A stretch of 64,000 bases of DNA from PFJX01 sp040757575 (GCA_040757575.1 JBFLXA010000004.1:62001-126000); one strand, 5' to 3'. Positions 8,402 through 17,862 are shown, counted from the stretch's first letter. Made by a program: numbers and translations. Notes: generated from the letters alone by a model not told the origin.

Positions 8402-9673
8402 TCAGGCTGTCCGGCAGACCCGGTTGCGGCCGGCGTGCTTGGCTTCGTAGAGGGCTTCATCCGCCAACTGGATCAAGCCTGCTTCCTCGTTTCCAGGGTG
8501 GTATTGGGTGATGCCGGCAGACAGGGTGCACTGGAAATGGTGTTCCCCCGCAATCTGCACGATGGACTCGAAGCTGGTGCGCACGTTGTTCAGGGCAGTC
8601 ATCGCCGCTTCGACGGGGGTGTCGGGTAGCGCCACGGCGAATTCCTCGCCGCCGTAGCGGCCGATGATGTCGCCCCCCCGCAGGCGCTGCTTCAACAGGC
8701 GGGCCAGGTTCTTGATCACCCGGTCCCCGGCCGGGTGGCCGTAGGTGTCGTTCACCCGCTTGAAGAAGTCGATGTCGATCAGGCCGACGGAGAGGGGTTT
8801 GTTTTGCCGCTTTGCCCGGGCCACCTCTCCCCGCAGGCGTTCCTTGAAACTGGTGTGGTTGAGCAGGCCCGTGAGGCTGTCCCGCACCATCAGGGCACGC
8901 AGGGCCCGGTAGCGGATCACCCGGCTCTTGACAGCGGAAATCAGGTGTTCCGGCTGGATGGGCTTCTGCAGGAATTCGTCGCCCCCCTGGCTCATGGCCT
9001 CCCGCTGCCGGGAGACGTCGCTTTCGGCGGAGAGAAAAACGATGGGGGTGGAGAGATAGGCGTCCTGCTGGCGGATGACCCGGGCCAGTTCCTCGCCGCT
9101 GGCGCCGGGCATGTGCATGTCCAGCAGCAGCAGTTCGGGTTGCATGTCGTCCAGGGCCTCCAGGGTTTTTAGAGGGTCGGTAACCGTCTGACAGACAAAG
9201 CCTGCCTGTTGCAGCGTGGCGGCGTAGAAAGCGGCCATGGAGGGGGAATCGTCAACGATCAATACCTTGCCGGCCTCGGCCCTGGGCGGAGCGGTGAGAC
9301 GGTCCAGGGTGTCCAGCAGACTGGTCATGTCCAGGGGACGGGTGAAGAAGGCATGGCATTCCATGCGCACGGCTTCCAGTCGTTTGTCTATGGTGCCGGA
9401 ATTGGCCAGGCCGGCCATGGGCACTTGGTGGGCCAGTGTCTGGAGGTGGGCCTTCTGGACGTCCGGCAGGCGGGCTGCCGCCTCTGCATCCAGGAGCACG
9501 GCAAAGGAGTGCCGGGGGCGACTGCTGTCCAGCACGGCGCCAATATCCTCGCACAACTCCACCTCGTGGCCGAAATGGCCCAGTTGCAGGGCGATCTCTT
9601 CCATGTCCTGGGCATGGGCCGGCCAGAGCAGCATGCGTCTGCCGTGGGGCTGGGGTGAGGCGTCAGGCGTCAT
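8402..9673 (-). CDS. Diguanylate cyclase with two receiver-like domains (HsbD-like position)
   Basis: The 423-residue protein has a degenerate receiver-like domain (about 13-130), a canonical receiver (about 137-250; Asp in LLLLDMHMPG, Lys in LQKPIQ) and a GGDEF domain. The active site is GRYGGEEF, and the inhibitory I-site RGGD stands five residues before it, so it should make c-di-GMP under product inhibition. It converges on the HsbR-like gene with an 8-base gap. In Pseudomonas the cyclase HsbD works with HsbA; a similar role here is an inference. The ATG at 9673 lacks a clear ribosome binding site, so a later Met is possible. Confidence 0.9.
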   Translation of the reverse strand: MTPDASPQPHGRRMLLWPAHAQDMEEIALQLGHFGHEVELCEDIGAVLDSSRPRHSFAVLLDAEAAARLPDVQKAHLQTLAHQVPMAGLANSGTIDKRLEAVRMECHAFFTRPLDMTSLLDTLDRLTAPPRAEAGKVLIVDDSPSMAAFYAATLQQAGFVCQTVTDPLKTLEALDDMQPELLLLDMHMPGASGEELARVIRQQDAYLSTPIVFLSAESDVSRQREAMSQGGDEFLQKPIQPEHLISAVKSRVIRYRALRALMVRDSLTGLLNHTSFKERLRGEVARAKRQNKPLSVGLIDIDFFKRVNDTYGHPAGDRVIKNLARLLKQRLRGGDIIGRYGGEEFAVALPDTPVEAAMTALNNVRTSFESIVQIAGEHHFQCTLSAGITQYHPGNEEAGLIQLADEALYEAKHAGRNRVCRTA

Positions 9674-9782
9674 CGGGTTGGTTGAAATAACGGACTGGCT
9701 CTATAACGGCAGGAGCGACTTTCACTTGAGCAATTGAGTCGGAATTGGTCATCCGTCTGTCGGATCTGGCTGTTGTGGGCCA

Positions 9783-11507
9783 TCAGCCGTTGATCCGCTC
9801 CAGCAGCTCCTGGATGCGCTCCGGTCGGCCGGCCCGCAACAGGCGCCTGGCGATAGGCCCCAACTCGCCAATATGGCTACGCATGACCTGCTGTTTGACC
9901 GAGAGCACGTGGGCGGGATGCATGGAAAAGCTTTTCAGTCCCAGGCCCAGCAGCAGGCGGGTCAGGCGGTAGTCCCCCGCCATTTCGCCGCATACGGACA
10001 CGGGCTTGCCCATTTTTCGGCTAACAGAGAGGGTGTGGAAAATGAGCTGCAGGACGGCAGGGTGCAGCGGGTCGTAGAGATGGGCGACCGCATCGTCGGT
10101 ACGGTCGATGGCCAGGGTGTACTGGATCAGGTCGTTGGTGCCCAGGGAGAGGAAATCCAGCTTCCTCGCAAACCATTCGGCCGCCAGGGCGGCGGCGGGG
10201 ATTTCGATCATGCCGCCCACCTGGACCTGGGGGTTGAAGGCATTCTTTTCCGCTCTCAGGCTTTCCCGGGCGGCGTCGATCAGGCCCAGGGCCTGGTCCA
10301 GTTCCGTCAGGCTGGCAAGCATGGGCAGCAGAATCTTCAACGGGCCATGGTGGCTGGCCCGCAACAGGGCCCGGATCTGGGTGATGAAAATATGGGGTTC
10401 CGCCAGGCACAGTCGGATGGCCCGTAGGCCCAGGGCCGGGTTGACGCTGGTTTCGTCCAGCCAGCTCACGGATTTGTCGGCGCCTACGTCCAGGGTGCGG
10501 ATCACCACCGGGCGCCCGCCCATTTCCTGCACCACATGGCGATAAGCTTCGTACTGTTCGTCCTCGGAGGGCAGATCGTCCCGGTTGAGGAACAGGAATT
10601 CGCTGCGGAACAGGCCAATGCCGGAGACGTTTTCCGCCAGGGCCAGGGTGACGTCCGCCGGCAGGTCGATGTTGGCCAGCAGTTCCACGTTCTCCCCGTC
10701 CAGGGTGGTGGAGGGGCTGGTTTTCAGCCGGCGCAGTTTTTTCTGTTCCAGGTGCCACTGGTTCCGGCGCAGGCGGTATTCGTCCAGGATGGCCGGGTCC
10801 GGGTCCACCAGGACGACGCCGGCCACCCCGTCGACGATCAGCCAGTCCCCTTCGCGGATCAGGGCCCGGGCGTTGTGCAGGGCCATCACCGAAGGCAGGT
10901 TGAGGCTGCGGGCCAGGATGGCGGTGTGGGAGGTGGTGCCCCCCAGATCGGTGATGAAACCTGCGTAGGCGTGGCGCTTGAACAGCACCATGTCCGAGGG
11001 GGACAGGTCGTGGGCTACCAGGATGCTCTCGCCTTCGTCGGCGGCTTTCATGGGGGCGTGCCCGGGGTGGCCCATCAGGGCCTTGAGGACCTTTTCGGCC
11101 ACCTGACGCACGTCATGGCGGCGTTCCCGCAGGTAGTCGTCCTCGATGGCCTCGAACTGGGCGATCAACTCTTCCGTCTGCTGGGAAAGGGCCCATTCCG
11201 CGTTGCAGCGCTCCACCCGGATGCGCCTTTTTGGGGCTTCCGAGAGCATGGAATCCGCCAGGATCAGGATCTGCACATCCAGGAAGGCGGCCAGTTCCGT
11301 GGGCGCCCCTTCCGGAATATGGGCCTGGAGATCGAAAAGCTCCTGGCGCACCGTGTCGACCGCCCCGTCAAAGCGCTTGATCTCTGCCGCCACGTGGGCC
11401 TGGGGCAGGATGTAGTGGGGGGCCTCCAGACGGTCGTGGGAATAAAGCTGGGCCCGGCCGATGGCATAGCCGCCGGATACGCCGATGCCATGCAGGGAGA
11501 AAGTCAC
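9783..11507 (-). CDS. ptsI: Phosphoenolpyruvate-protein phosphotransferase (PTS enzyme I)
   Basis: This 574-residue enzyme I autophosphorylates from phosphoenolpyruvate and passes the phosphate to HPr. The active His lies in GGTTSHTAILAR, and the PEP-binding barrel shows GLFRSEFLFL, SLGTNDLIQYTLA and SVCGEMAGD. The length is normal. The GTG start overlaps the ptsH stop (GTGA). No EIIB or EIIC permease gene lies nearby, which suggests a regulatory relay rather than sugar import. Confidence 0.96.
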   Translation of the reverse strand: MTFSLHGIGVSGGYAIGRAQLYSHDRLEAPHYILPQAHVAAEIKRFDGAVDTVRQELFDLQAHIPEGAPTELAAFLDVQILILADSMLSEAPKRRIRVERCNAEWALSQQTEELIAQFEAIEDDYLRERRHDVRQVAEKVLKALMGHPGHAPMKAADEGESILVAHDLSPSDMVLFKRHAYAGFITDLGGTTSHTAILARSLNLPSVMALHNARALIREGDWLIVDGVAGVVLVDPDPAILDEYRLRRNQWHLEQKKLRRLKTSPSTTLDGENVELLANIDLPADVTLALAENVSGIGLFRSEFLFLNRDDLPSEDEQYEAYRHVVQEMGGRPVVIRTLDVGADKSVSWLDETSVNPALGLRAIRLCLAEPHIFITQIRALLRASHHGPLKILLPMLASLTELDQALGLIDAARESLRAEKNAFNPQVQVGGMIEIPAAALAAEWFARKLDFLSLGTNDLIQYTLAIDRTDDAVAHLYDPLHPAVLQLIFHTLSVSRKMGKPVSVCGEMAGDYRLTRLLLGLGLKSFSMHPAHVLSVKQQVMRSHIGELGPIARRLLRAGRPERIQELLERING

Positions 11508-11773
11508 TCTCCCTCCCCGAACTTGTCGTTGATCAGGGCCACCAGGGCCGCCATGGCGGCTTCCTCATCCGGGCCGCTGATTTCGATGCGGATCTGGCTG
11601 CCCTTGGCGGCGGCCAGCATCATGACTCCCATGATGCTCTTGCCGTTGACCCGGCGACCGTTGCGGGACAGCCAGATTTCCGAGGCGAACTGGCCTGCGG
11701 TCTGGGTGAGCTTGGCAGAGGCCCGGGCGTGCAGGCCAAGCTTGTTGACGATCTCGATTTCCCGCTCAGTCAT
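11504..11773 (-). CDS. ptsH: Phosphocarrier protein HPr
   Basis: This 89-residue HPr has the phospho-acceptor His in LGLHARASAKL and the regulatory serine region in GKSIMGVMMLAA. It carries phosphate from enzyme I to EIIA proteins. The ATG overlaps the end of the EIIA gene by 8 bases, giving a tightly coupled EIIA-HPr-EI operon. The conserved Ser suggests possible control by HPr kinase, which is not in the window. Confidence 0.96.
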   Translation of the reverse strand: MTEREIEIVNKLGLHARASAKLTQTAGQFASEIWLSRNGRRVNGKSIMGVMMLAAAKGSQIRIEISGPDEEAAMAALVALINDKFGEGE

Positions 11774-12170
11774 GGAAAGCCTGGTCCGCTGGAATACGCA
11801 GGATGCCGGCAGCCCCCCCCGACAAGGATTTGGCGATCAGCAGTTCCATATGCTGGTCGCGGTAGGTGAGAGCCTTGAGCAGCATGGGCAGGTTGACGCC
11901 GGCTACCGCCTCCACCCGGCCCGGGACCACCAGTTTGCAGACTGTGTTGCAAGGGGTGGCGCCGAACACGTCGGTCAGCACCAGCACGCCGCTGCCCTGG
12001 TCCAGGTTCTGCAGCAGGGTGCGAGCCTGGTCCTGCATGCGGGAGGGATCCTCGCTGGTGGTCAGGTCCAGGCTTTCCAGGAAAGGGGGACGGGTACCCA
12101 GCACGTGGGTGGCGCACTGGATTAGGCTTTCACCCAGATTGCCGTGGGCGACGATGAGCAGGCTGATCAT
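11766..12170 (-). CDS. PTS EIIA component, mannose/fructose type
   Basis: The 134-residue single-domain protein matches EIIA of the mannose family. The phospho-acceptor His is residue 9 in LLIVAHGNLGESL, and VLVLTDVFGATPCN is typical of the fold. It is first in a three-gene operon with ptsH and ptsI. With no EIIB/C partner visible, it probably acts as a regulatory phosphate acceptor, as in other beta- and alphaproteobacteria. The target is unknown. Confidence 0.92.
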   Translation of the reverse strand: MISLLIVAHGNLGESLIQCATHVLGTRPPFLESLDLTTSEDPSRMQDQARTLLQNLDQGSGVLVLTDVFGATPCNTVCKLVVPGRVEAVAGVNLPMLLKALTYRDQHMELLIAKSLSGGAAGILRIPADQAFHD

Positions 12171-12281
12171 GGAGCGACATGGAATGCGTTAGGGACATTC
12201 TACGTGACGCCGGGTGCCAGAAACAGGCCGAGGGACAGGTAAAATCCCCCCTTGAAATTTTTTTGGCTGCAATTGCCTGTC

Positions 12282-15200
12282 ATGACTGCCGAGCGCATCC
12301 GGGAAATCCCCTACAACTACACCTCCTTCTCCGACCGGGAGATCGTCCTCCGCCTGCTGGGCGTGGAGGGCTGGCGCCTGGTGGAGGAATTGCGGGGCGA
12401 ACGCAAGACCGGCCGTTCTGCACGCATGCTGTTCGAGGTGCTGGGTGATATCTGGGTGGTGACCCGCAATCCCTACCTTGAAGACGACCTGCTGGCCAAT
12501 CCGGAACGGCAGAGGCTGTTGGTGGAGGCCCTGCGCCACCGCCTGAACGAGATCGAAAAACGCCGCCAGGGCAATGAGCGGGTGGGGCGTCTGCTGGTGC
12601 TGGCCGGCCATGCCGTGGACGAGTTTGCCGCTGGGTTCGCCGCCACCCGGCAGCTCCGGGATGCCATGGTGCACAGGCTGGCCCGCCATACCCGCAAGGA
12701 CAACATCGCCTTCGACGGCATGAGCCGGGTCAGCCATGTTACTGACGCCACCGACTGGAGGGTGGAATACCCCTTCGTGGTCCTTAACCCGGACCAGGAG
12801 GACGAGATTCCCCACCTGGTGGCCGGCTGTGTGGAACTTGGCCTCACGGTCATCCCCCGGGGGGGCGGCACGGGCTACACCGGCGGCGCGGTGCCCCTGA
12901 GCCGTTTTTCCGCCGTCATCAACACCGAAAAGCTGGATCAGCGCAGCGCCATCGAGCAGCGGGTGCTGCCCGGCCATAGCCGGCCCACGCCGGTGATCAC
13001 CTGCGGCGCCGGGGTGGTGACCCGGCGGGTGATGGAAGATGCCGAGGCCGCCGGCCTGGCCTTTGCCGTGGACCCCACCAGCGCCGACGCTTCCTGCATT
13101 GGTGGCAACGTGGCCATGAACGCCGGTGGCAAGAAGGCAGTGCTGTGGGGCACGGCGGTGGACAATCTGGTGTCCTGGAAGATGGTGACCCCGGACGCCG
13201 ACTGGCTCACGGTGACCCGGTTGGACCACAACCTGGGCAAGATTCATGACGTGGCCCTGGCCCGTTTCGAAATCACCCGGGCCCATGCCGATGGCAGCCC
13301 CAAGGGAAAGCCGGAAATCCTGGAAATCCCCGGCGCCGCGTTCCGCAAGCAGGGCCTGGGCAAGGACGTGACCGACAAGTTCCTGGCGGGCCTGCCGGGT
13401 ATCCAGAAGGAAGGCTGCGACGGGCTCATCACCCAGGCCACCTTCGTCCTGCACCGCATGCCCGACCACGTGCGCACCGTGTGCCTGGAATTCTTCGGCC
13501 CGGTGGCGGAAGCGGTGCCGGCCATTGTGGAAATCACCGACCACTTCAAGTCCGCCTCGCGCCTCGCGTCAGATACCCCAGCGGTTGCGCTTGCCGGCCT
13601 GGAACACCTGGATGCCCGTTACATCAAGGCCGTGGGCTATGCCACCAAGGCGGATCGTACCGGCCGGCCCAACATGGTGCTGCTGGCTGACGTAGCCGCC
13701 GATGACCGGCCGGCCGTGGACGCCGCCTGCGAATGGATCGTGGACCGGGCCCGGGCCCGGGGGGGAGAAGGCTTCATCGCCGCCACCCCGGAGACCCGCA
13801 AGAAATTCTGGCTCGACCGGGCCCGCACCGCCGCCATCGCCGCCCACACCAACGCCTTCAAGATCAACGAGGACGTGGTCATTCCCCTGCACCGGCTGGC
13901 GGATTATTCCGACGGGGTGGAACGCATCAACATCGAGTTGTCCATCCAGAACAAGCTTGCCCTGCTGGCGGCTCTGATCGCCTTCTTCCAGGGCGCCTTG
14001 CCCCTGGCGGAGGACGAGGAGGGGGTGGCCAACCCGGCCATGACGGAGACCCGTCGGGCCCGGGCCCTGGAACTGCTGGCCGATGTGCACAAGCGCTGGC
14101 GGGGCTACCTGGATGCCTTGCTGTCTTCGGCAGGCGATGGGGGCGAGTCCGTCTTCCGGGCCCTGCAAAGCAAGGCTACCCGGGTCTCCTGGAAACGGGA
14201 AATCCGCGCCGAACTCAGACAGATATTCACCGGTCGGGAGTACGAGCCCGTTCTGGCGGCATGCGACGGGATCCACAAACGTGTGTTGAAGGGACGGGTG
14301 TTCGTGGCCCTGCACATGCATGCCGGGGACGGTAACGTGCACACCAACATCCCGGTGAACTCCGACGACTACGCCATGCTGCAAGCCGCCAACCAGGCCG
14401 TGGCCCGCATCATGGCCCTGGCAGAGGAACTGGGGGGCGTCATCTCCGGCGAGCACGGCATCGGCATCACCAAGCTGGAATTCCTCTCCGAGGCCACCCT
14501 GTCCGCCTTCGCTGCGTACAAGAACCGGGTGGATCCGGAAGACCGGTTCAATAAGGGAAAACTGCGCAAGGGGGCGGACCTGTCCAATGCCTACACGCCG
14601 TCCTTCAGCCTTTTGGAAACCGAATCCCTGATCATGGAGCAGTCGGAGATCGGTGCCATTGCCGATTCCATCAAGGACTGCCTGCGTTGCGGCAAGTGCA
14701 AGCCGGTGTGCAACACCCATGTGCCCCGGGCCAACCTGCTCTACTCTCCCCGCAACAAGATCCTGGCGACCTCCCTGCTTATCGAGGCCTTTCTGTATGA
14801 AGAGCAGACCCGGCGGGGCATCTCCCTCAAGCACTTCGACGAATTCGACGACGTGGCTGACCACTGCACCGTGTGCCACAAGTGCGTGAACCCCTGCCCG
14901 GTGGACATCGATTTCGGCGATGTCACCGTGGCCATGCGCAATTTCCTCACCGCCGCCGGCAAGAAGAAGGCTGCTCCCGCTACCCTCCTGGCCCGGGCCT
15001 TCCTGGATACCACCGACGGGGACGCCATCCACGTCTTGCGCAAGGGGGCGATCCAGTTGGGCTACCTGGGTCAGCGCCTGGGAGCCACGGTCCTGCGTCA
15101 GGTGCCCGGGGTGAAGGAGGCCATGTCACACCCCCCCGCCACCGTTGGCAAGCCAGACGTGAAGTCCCAGGTGATCCACTTCTTCAACCGCAAGCTGCCG

Positions 15201-16088
15201 GACGGCCACATGTTGCCGGGCAAGACGGCCCGTCAGATGCTGAATCTCACCGACCCCAAGGTGGTGCCGGTGCTGCGTAACCCGGACAAGGTGTCTGAAG
15301 AGTCGGATGCCGTTTTCTACTTCCCCGGCTGCGGTTCGGAACGCCTGTTCTCCCAGGTGGGGCTGGCTACCCTGGCCTGGCTCTTTGAGCTGGGGGCCCA
15401 GACCGTGCTGCCTCCCACTTACCTTTGTTGCGGCTATCCCCAGACCGCTACCGGCGACCGGGCCAAGGGGGACGCCATCACCATGCAGAACCGGGTGCTC
15501 TTCCACCGGGTGGCCAACACCCTCAATTATCTGGACATCAAGACCGTGCTGGTGTCCTGCGGCACCTGCTACGACCAACTGCAGGATTACCAATTCGACA
15601 AGATATTCCCCGGCTGTCGAGTCATAGACATCCACGAATACCTGAACGAGAAAGGCGTGAAGCTGGAAGGCGTGCCGGGGGTGAAATACCTCTATCACGA
15701 TCCCTGCCACACCCCCCTGAAGCAGCAGAACCCCATGACCACGGTGAAGGCCCTGGTGGGGGAAGACACGAAGCTGACGGAACGATGCTGTGGGGAGGCC
15801 GGCACCTTCGCCTCCAGCCGGCCCGATATCGCTACCCAGGTGCGCATGCGCAAGGCGGAAGAGCTGGACAAGGGCGCGGCAACCCAGCTCCAGGGCGGTG
15901 CGGAGGCTGTGAAAGTGCTCACCACCTGCCCCTCATGCCTGCAAGGTCTGAACCGCTATTCAGAAGACAACGGCGTGGCGGCGGACTACATCGTCGTGGA
16001 ACTGGCCAAGGCCCGGCTGGGAACGGCCTGGCTGGAGGATTTTGTAAGCCAGGCCAATAACGGCGGCATCGAGCGGGTGTTGTTGTGA
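12282..16088 (+). CDS. Giant FAD/FMN-binding oxidoreductase with Fe-S and cysteine-rich domains
   Basis: This 1268-residue protein has an N-terminal DUF3683-like region (about 1-170), an FAD-binding PCMH domain (PRGGGTGYTGGAVPLS; GGNVAMNAGGKKA) and an FAD-oxidase C-terminal domain (LHMHAGDGNVHTNIPV; GEHGIG). Two 4Fe-4S motifs follow (CLRCGKCKPVCN and CTVCHKCVNPCPVD), then CCG-type repeats (LCCGYPQ and ERCCGEAG). The plan resembles a D-lactate/glycolate-type dehydrogenase whose subunits are joined in one chain. The substrate cannot be read from sequence. I prefer the ATG at 12282 over a TTG 30 bases earlier. Its stop overlaps the next start (GTGA). Confidence 0.9.
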   Translation: MTAERIREIPYNYTSFSDREIVLRLLGVEGWRLVEELRGERKTGRSARMLFEVLGDIWVVTRNPYLEDDLLANPERQRLLVEALRHRLNEIEKRRQGNERVGRLLVLAGHAVDEFAAGFAATRQLRDAMVHRLARHTRKDNIAFDGMSRVSHVTDATDWRVEYPFVVLNPDQEDEIPHLVAGCVELGLTVIPRGGGTGYTGGAVPLSRFSAVINTEKLDQRSAIEQRVLPGHSRPTPVITCGAGVVTRRVMEDAEAAGLAFAVDPTSADASCIGGNVAMNAGGKKAVLWGTAVDNLVSWKMVTPDADWLTVTRLDHNLGKIHDVALARFEITRAHADGSPKGKPEILEIPGAAFRKQGLGKDVTDKFLAGLPGIQKEGCDGLITQATFVLHRMPDHVRTVCLEFFGPVAEAVPAIVEITDHFKSASRLASDTPAVALAGLEHLDARYIKAVGYATKADRTGRPNMVLLADVAADDRPAVDAACEWIVDRARARGGEGFIAATPETRKKFWLDRARTAAIAAHTNAFKINEDVVIPLHRLADYSDGVERINIELSIQNKLALLAALIAFFQGALPLAEDEEGVANPAMTETRRARALELLADVHKRWRGYLDALLSSAGDGGESVFRALQSKATRVSWKREIRAELRQIFTGREYEPVLAACDGIHKRVLKGRVFVALHMHAGDGNVHTNIPVNSDDYAMLQAANQAVARIMALAEELGGVISGEHGIGITKLEFLSEATLSAFAAYKNRVDPEDRFNKGKLRKGADLSNAYTPSFSLLETESLIMEQSEIGAIADSIKDCLRCGKCKPVCNTHVPRANLLYSPRNKILATSLLIEAFLYEEQTRRGISLKHFDEFDDVADHCTVCHKCVNPCPVDIDFGDVTVAMRNFLTAAGKKKAAPATLLARAFLDTTDGDAIHVLRKGAIQLGYLGQRLGATVLRQVPGVKEAMSHPPATVGKPDVKSQVIHFFNRKLPDGHMLPGKTARQMLNLTDPKVVPVLRNPDKVSEESDAVFYFPGCGSERLFSQVGLATLAWLFELGAQTVLPPTYLCCGYPQTATGDRAKGDAITMQNRVLFHRVANTLNYLDIKTVLVSCGTCYDQLQDYQFDKIFPGCRVIDIHEYLNEKGVKLEGVPGVKYLYHDPCHTPLKQQNPMTTVKALVGEDTKLTERCCGEAGTFASSRPDIATQVRMRKAEELDKGAATQLQGGAEAVKVLTTCPSCLQGLNRYSEDNGVAADYIVVELAKARLGTAWLEDFVSQANNGGIERVLL

Positions 16089-16501
16089 GTTGCCCCCTGT
16101 GCGACGCCGATGGCGGGGACCTGCTCTGGCGGGATGACTTTTGCCGGGTGGTCTGGGTGGACGACGCCCACTACCCCGGATTTTGCCGGGTCATTCTCAA
16201 TGCCCATGTGCGGGAGATGACCGATCTGCATTCTTCCGAGCGCCTGCGCCTCATGGAGACGGTTTTCGCCGTGGAGGCGGCCGTGCGGGAGGTGGTCCGG
16301 CCGGACAAGATCAACCTGGCCAGCCTGGGCAACATGGTGCCCCATCTCCACTGGCACGTCATTCCCCGCTGGACGGAGGACGTGAATTTTCCCGATCCCA
16401 TCTGGGCCCCGGCCCGGCGGGAGGGGGGCATCGCCAATCCCCTGGCCAGCCGGGATCTACGGGCCCGGGTCCAGGACCGGCTGCGGGTCCTTCTGGGCTG
16501 A
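16085..16501 (+). CDS. HIT family protein
   Basis: This 138-residue histidine-triad protein has the motif HLHWHVIPRW. It begins with CPLCDADGG, a possible zinc-binding CxxC. HIT proteins hydrolyse or transfer nucleotide phosphates. The GTG start overlaps the upstream oxidoreductase stop, so the two are co-translated. Its 3' end overlaps the convergent phoR-like gene by 45 bases. The substrate is unknown. Confidence 0.9.
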   Translation: MSCPLCDADGGDLLWRDDFCRVVWVDDAHYPGFCRVILNAHVREMTDLHSSERLRLMETVFAVEAAVREVVRPDKINLASLGNMVPHLHWHVIPRWTEDVNFPDPIWAPARREGGIANPLASRDLRARVQDRLRVLLG

Positions 16502-17803
16502 AGTCAGGGCTTCGGGCACCACACGATCGGCGGGGAAGGCGGCGGTGAAGGTGCTGCCCTTGCCGACGATGCTTTCCACGCGCAGGCGGGCCTGGTGCCG
16601 TTGCAGAATATGCTTGACGATGGCCAGGCCCAGGCCGGTGCCGCCCGTCGCCCTGGAGCGGCCCCGGTCCACCCGGTAGAAGCGTTCCGTGAGCCGTTCG
16701 ATGTGCTGGGCTTCGATGCCTTCCCCCGTGTCGATGACCGAGAACAGGCCCGAACCGTGGGGACCGATTTGCCATTCCAGGGTGATGCGACCGCCGGTAG
16801 GCGTGTAGCGCACGGCGTTGGACACCAGGTTCGCCAGGGCGCTGTAAAGCTCCTGGGGGCTGGCCAGCAGCCTTTGCCGGCTACCCAGGCGCATCTCGAT
16901 GTGGTGCTTCCCCTGGCTCATGGTGCGGGCTTCGTCCACCAGCCTATGGGTGAGGGTGGCCATGTCCACCGCTTCCTCCTCGGATTCCGGTTCGGTTTCC
17001 AGGCGCGCCAGGGTCAGTAGGTCGTCCACCAGGCGGCGGATACGGTCAGTCTGCTCCCGCATCAGTGGAATGTGCCTGCGGAATTCCGCCGGTTCGGGGG
17101 CTTCCATGTCGTCGAAGGCTTCCAGGAAGCCGACGATGACGGTGATGGGGGTGCGCAGTTCGTGGGACACGTTGGCTACGAAATCCCGGCGCATGGCCTC
17201 CACCCGGGCCAGTTCGGATACGTCTCGGGCCAGCAGCATCTTCTGGGATTTGGGCAGGGGGACCAGTTGCAGCTCCAGGGTTTTCTGGGGGTGGAGCGGC
17301 GCTTCCATGTGTAGGGGACGGGAAAACTCCTCTTCCTGGAGCCAGCGGGTGAAACGGGTCTGGCGCAGCAAATAGGGGAGGAACTGGCCCACATCCTGGC
17401 TGCTGGCCAGGCCCAGCAGACGTTCGGCGGCCACGTTCAGCCAGAGAATGCGGTTGCCGGTATCCAGCAGCAGGATACCGTCGGGCAGATTGCGGGTGGC
17501 CTCCAGCAGTCGGTCCAGTTCGGCCACGATCTGCTGATGGTCGCTCTGGTTGGCGTACAGGCGTTTTTCCAGCCGGTACAGCACGTCACCCCAGATTCCG
17601 TCCCCGGAGGGCGGGCGGGGAGCGGGAACGGCCAGCCAGAGATCCAGTTTGCGGAGCTGATGCAGGTGATAGGCCAGGTAGACCACCAGGCCCAGGGCAA
17701 ATGCTGCCCAGCCGCCTCCGGGCGGTGTAAGGGGGGAGACCAGCGCGGCAACCGCGCCCAGACCCAGCACTATGGAAACGGGGCGACCCCAGAACGACAG
17801 CAT
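16457..17803 (-). CDS. phoR: Phosphate regulon sensor histidine kinase PhoR
   Basis: The 448-residue kinase has hydrophobic N-terminal segments (about 5-45), a PAS-like domain (about 90-200), a HisKA domain with the phospho-acceptor His in NVSHELRTPITV, and an HATPase domain (LANLVSNAVRYTP; DTGEGIE; GGTGLGLAIVKHI). It lacks a large periplasmic sensor, as PhoR does. It follows phoB on the same strand. PhoR phosphorylates PhoB under phosphate limitation and signals through PhoU/Pst. The C-terminus runs 45 bases into the convergent HIT gene. Confidence 0.92.
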   Translation of the reverse strand: MLSFWGRPVSIVLGLGAVAALVSPLTPPGGGWAAFALGLVVYLAYHLHQLRKLDLWLAVPAPRPPSGDGIWGDVLYRLEKRLYANQSDHQQIVAELDRLLEATRNLPDGILLLDTGNRILWLNVAAERLLGLASSQDVGQFLPYLLRQTRFTRWLQEEEFSRPLHMEAPLHPQKTLELQLVPLPKSQKMLLARDVSELARVEAMRRDFVANVSHELRTPITVIVGFLEAFDDMEAPEPAEFRRHIPLMREQTDRIRRLVDDLLTLARLETEPESEEEAVDMATLTHRLVDEARTMSQGKHHIEMRLGSRQRLLASPQELYSALANLVSNAVRYTPTGGRITLEWQIGPHGSGLFSVIDTGEGIEAQHIERLTERFYRVDRGRSRATGGTGLGLAIVKHILQRHQARLRVESIVGKGSTFTAAFPADRVVPEALTSAQKDPQPVLDPGP

Positions 17804-17862
17804 CGCTTATCAGTTGAGCGGACAAGGGCGCATTGTAGAGCTTCCCGTCCGCGCTGGCGGGG

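Noticed and set aside
10536..12125. A 529-residue plus-strand open frame opposite ptsI-ptsH-EIIA
   Set aside because: It is antisense to three clear PTS genes and has no recognisable domain.
14866..14902. CTVCH resembling a cytochrome c haem motif
   Set aside because: It is part of a CxxCxxCxxxCP 4Fe-4S ferredoxin motif in the FAD/Fe-S oxidoreductase.
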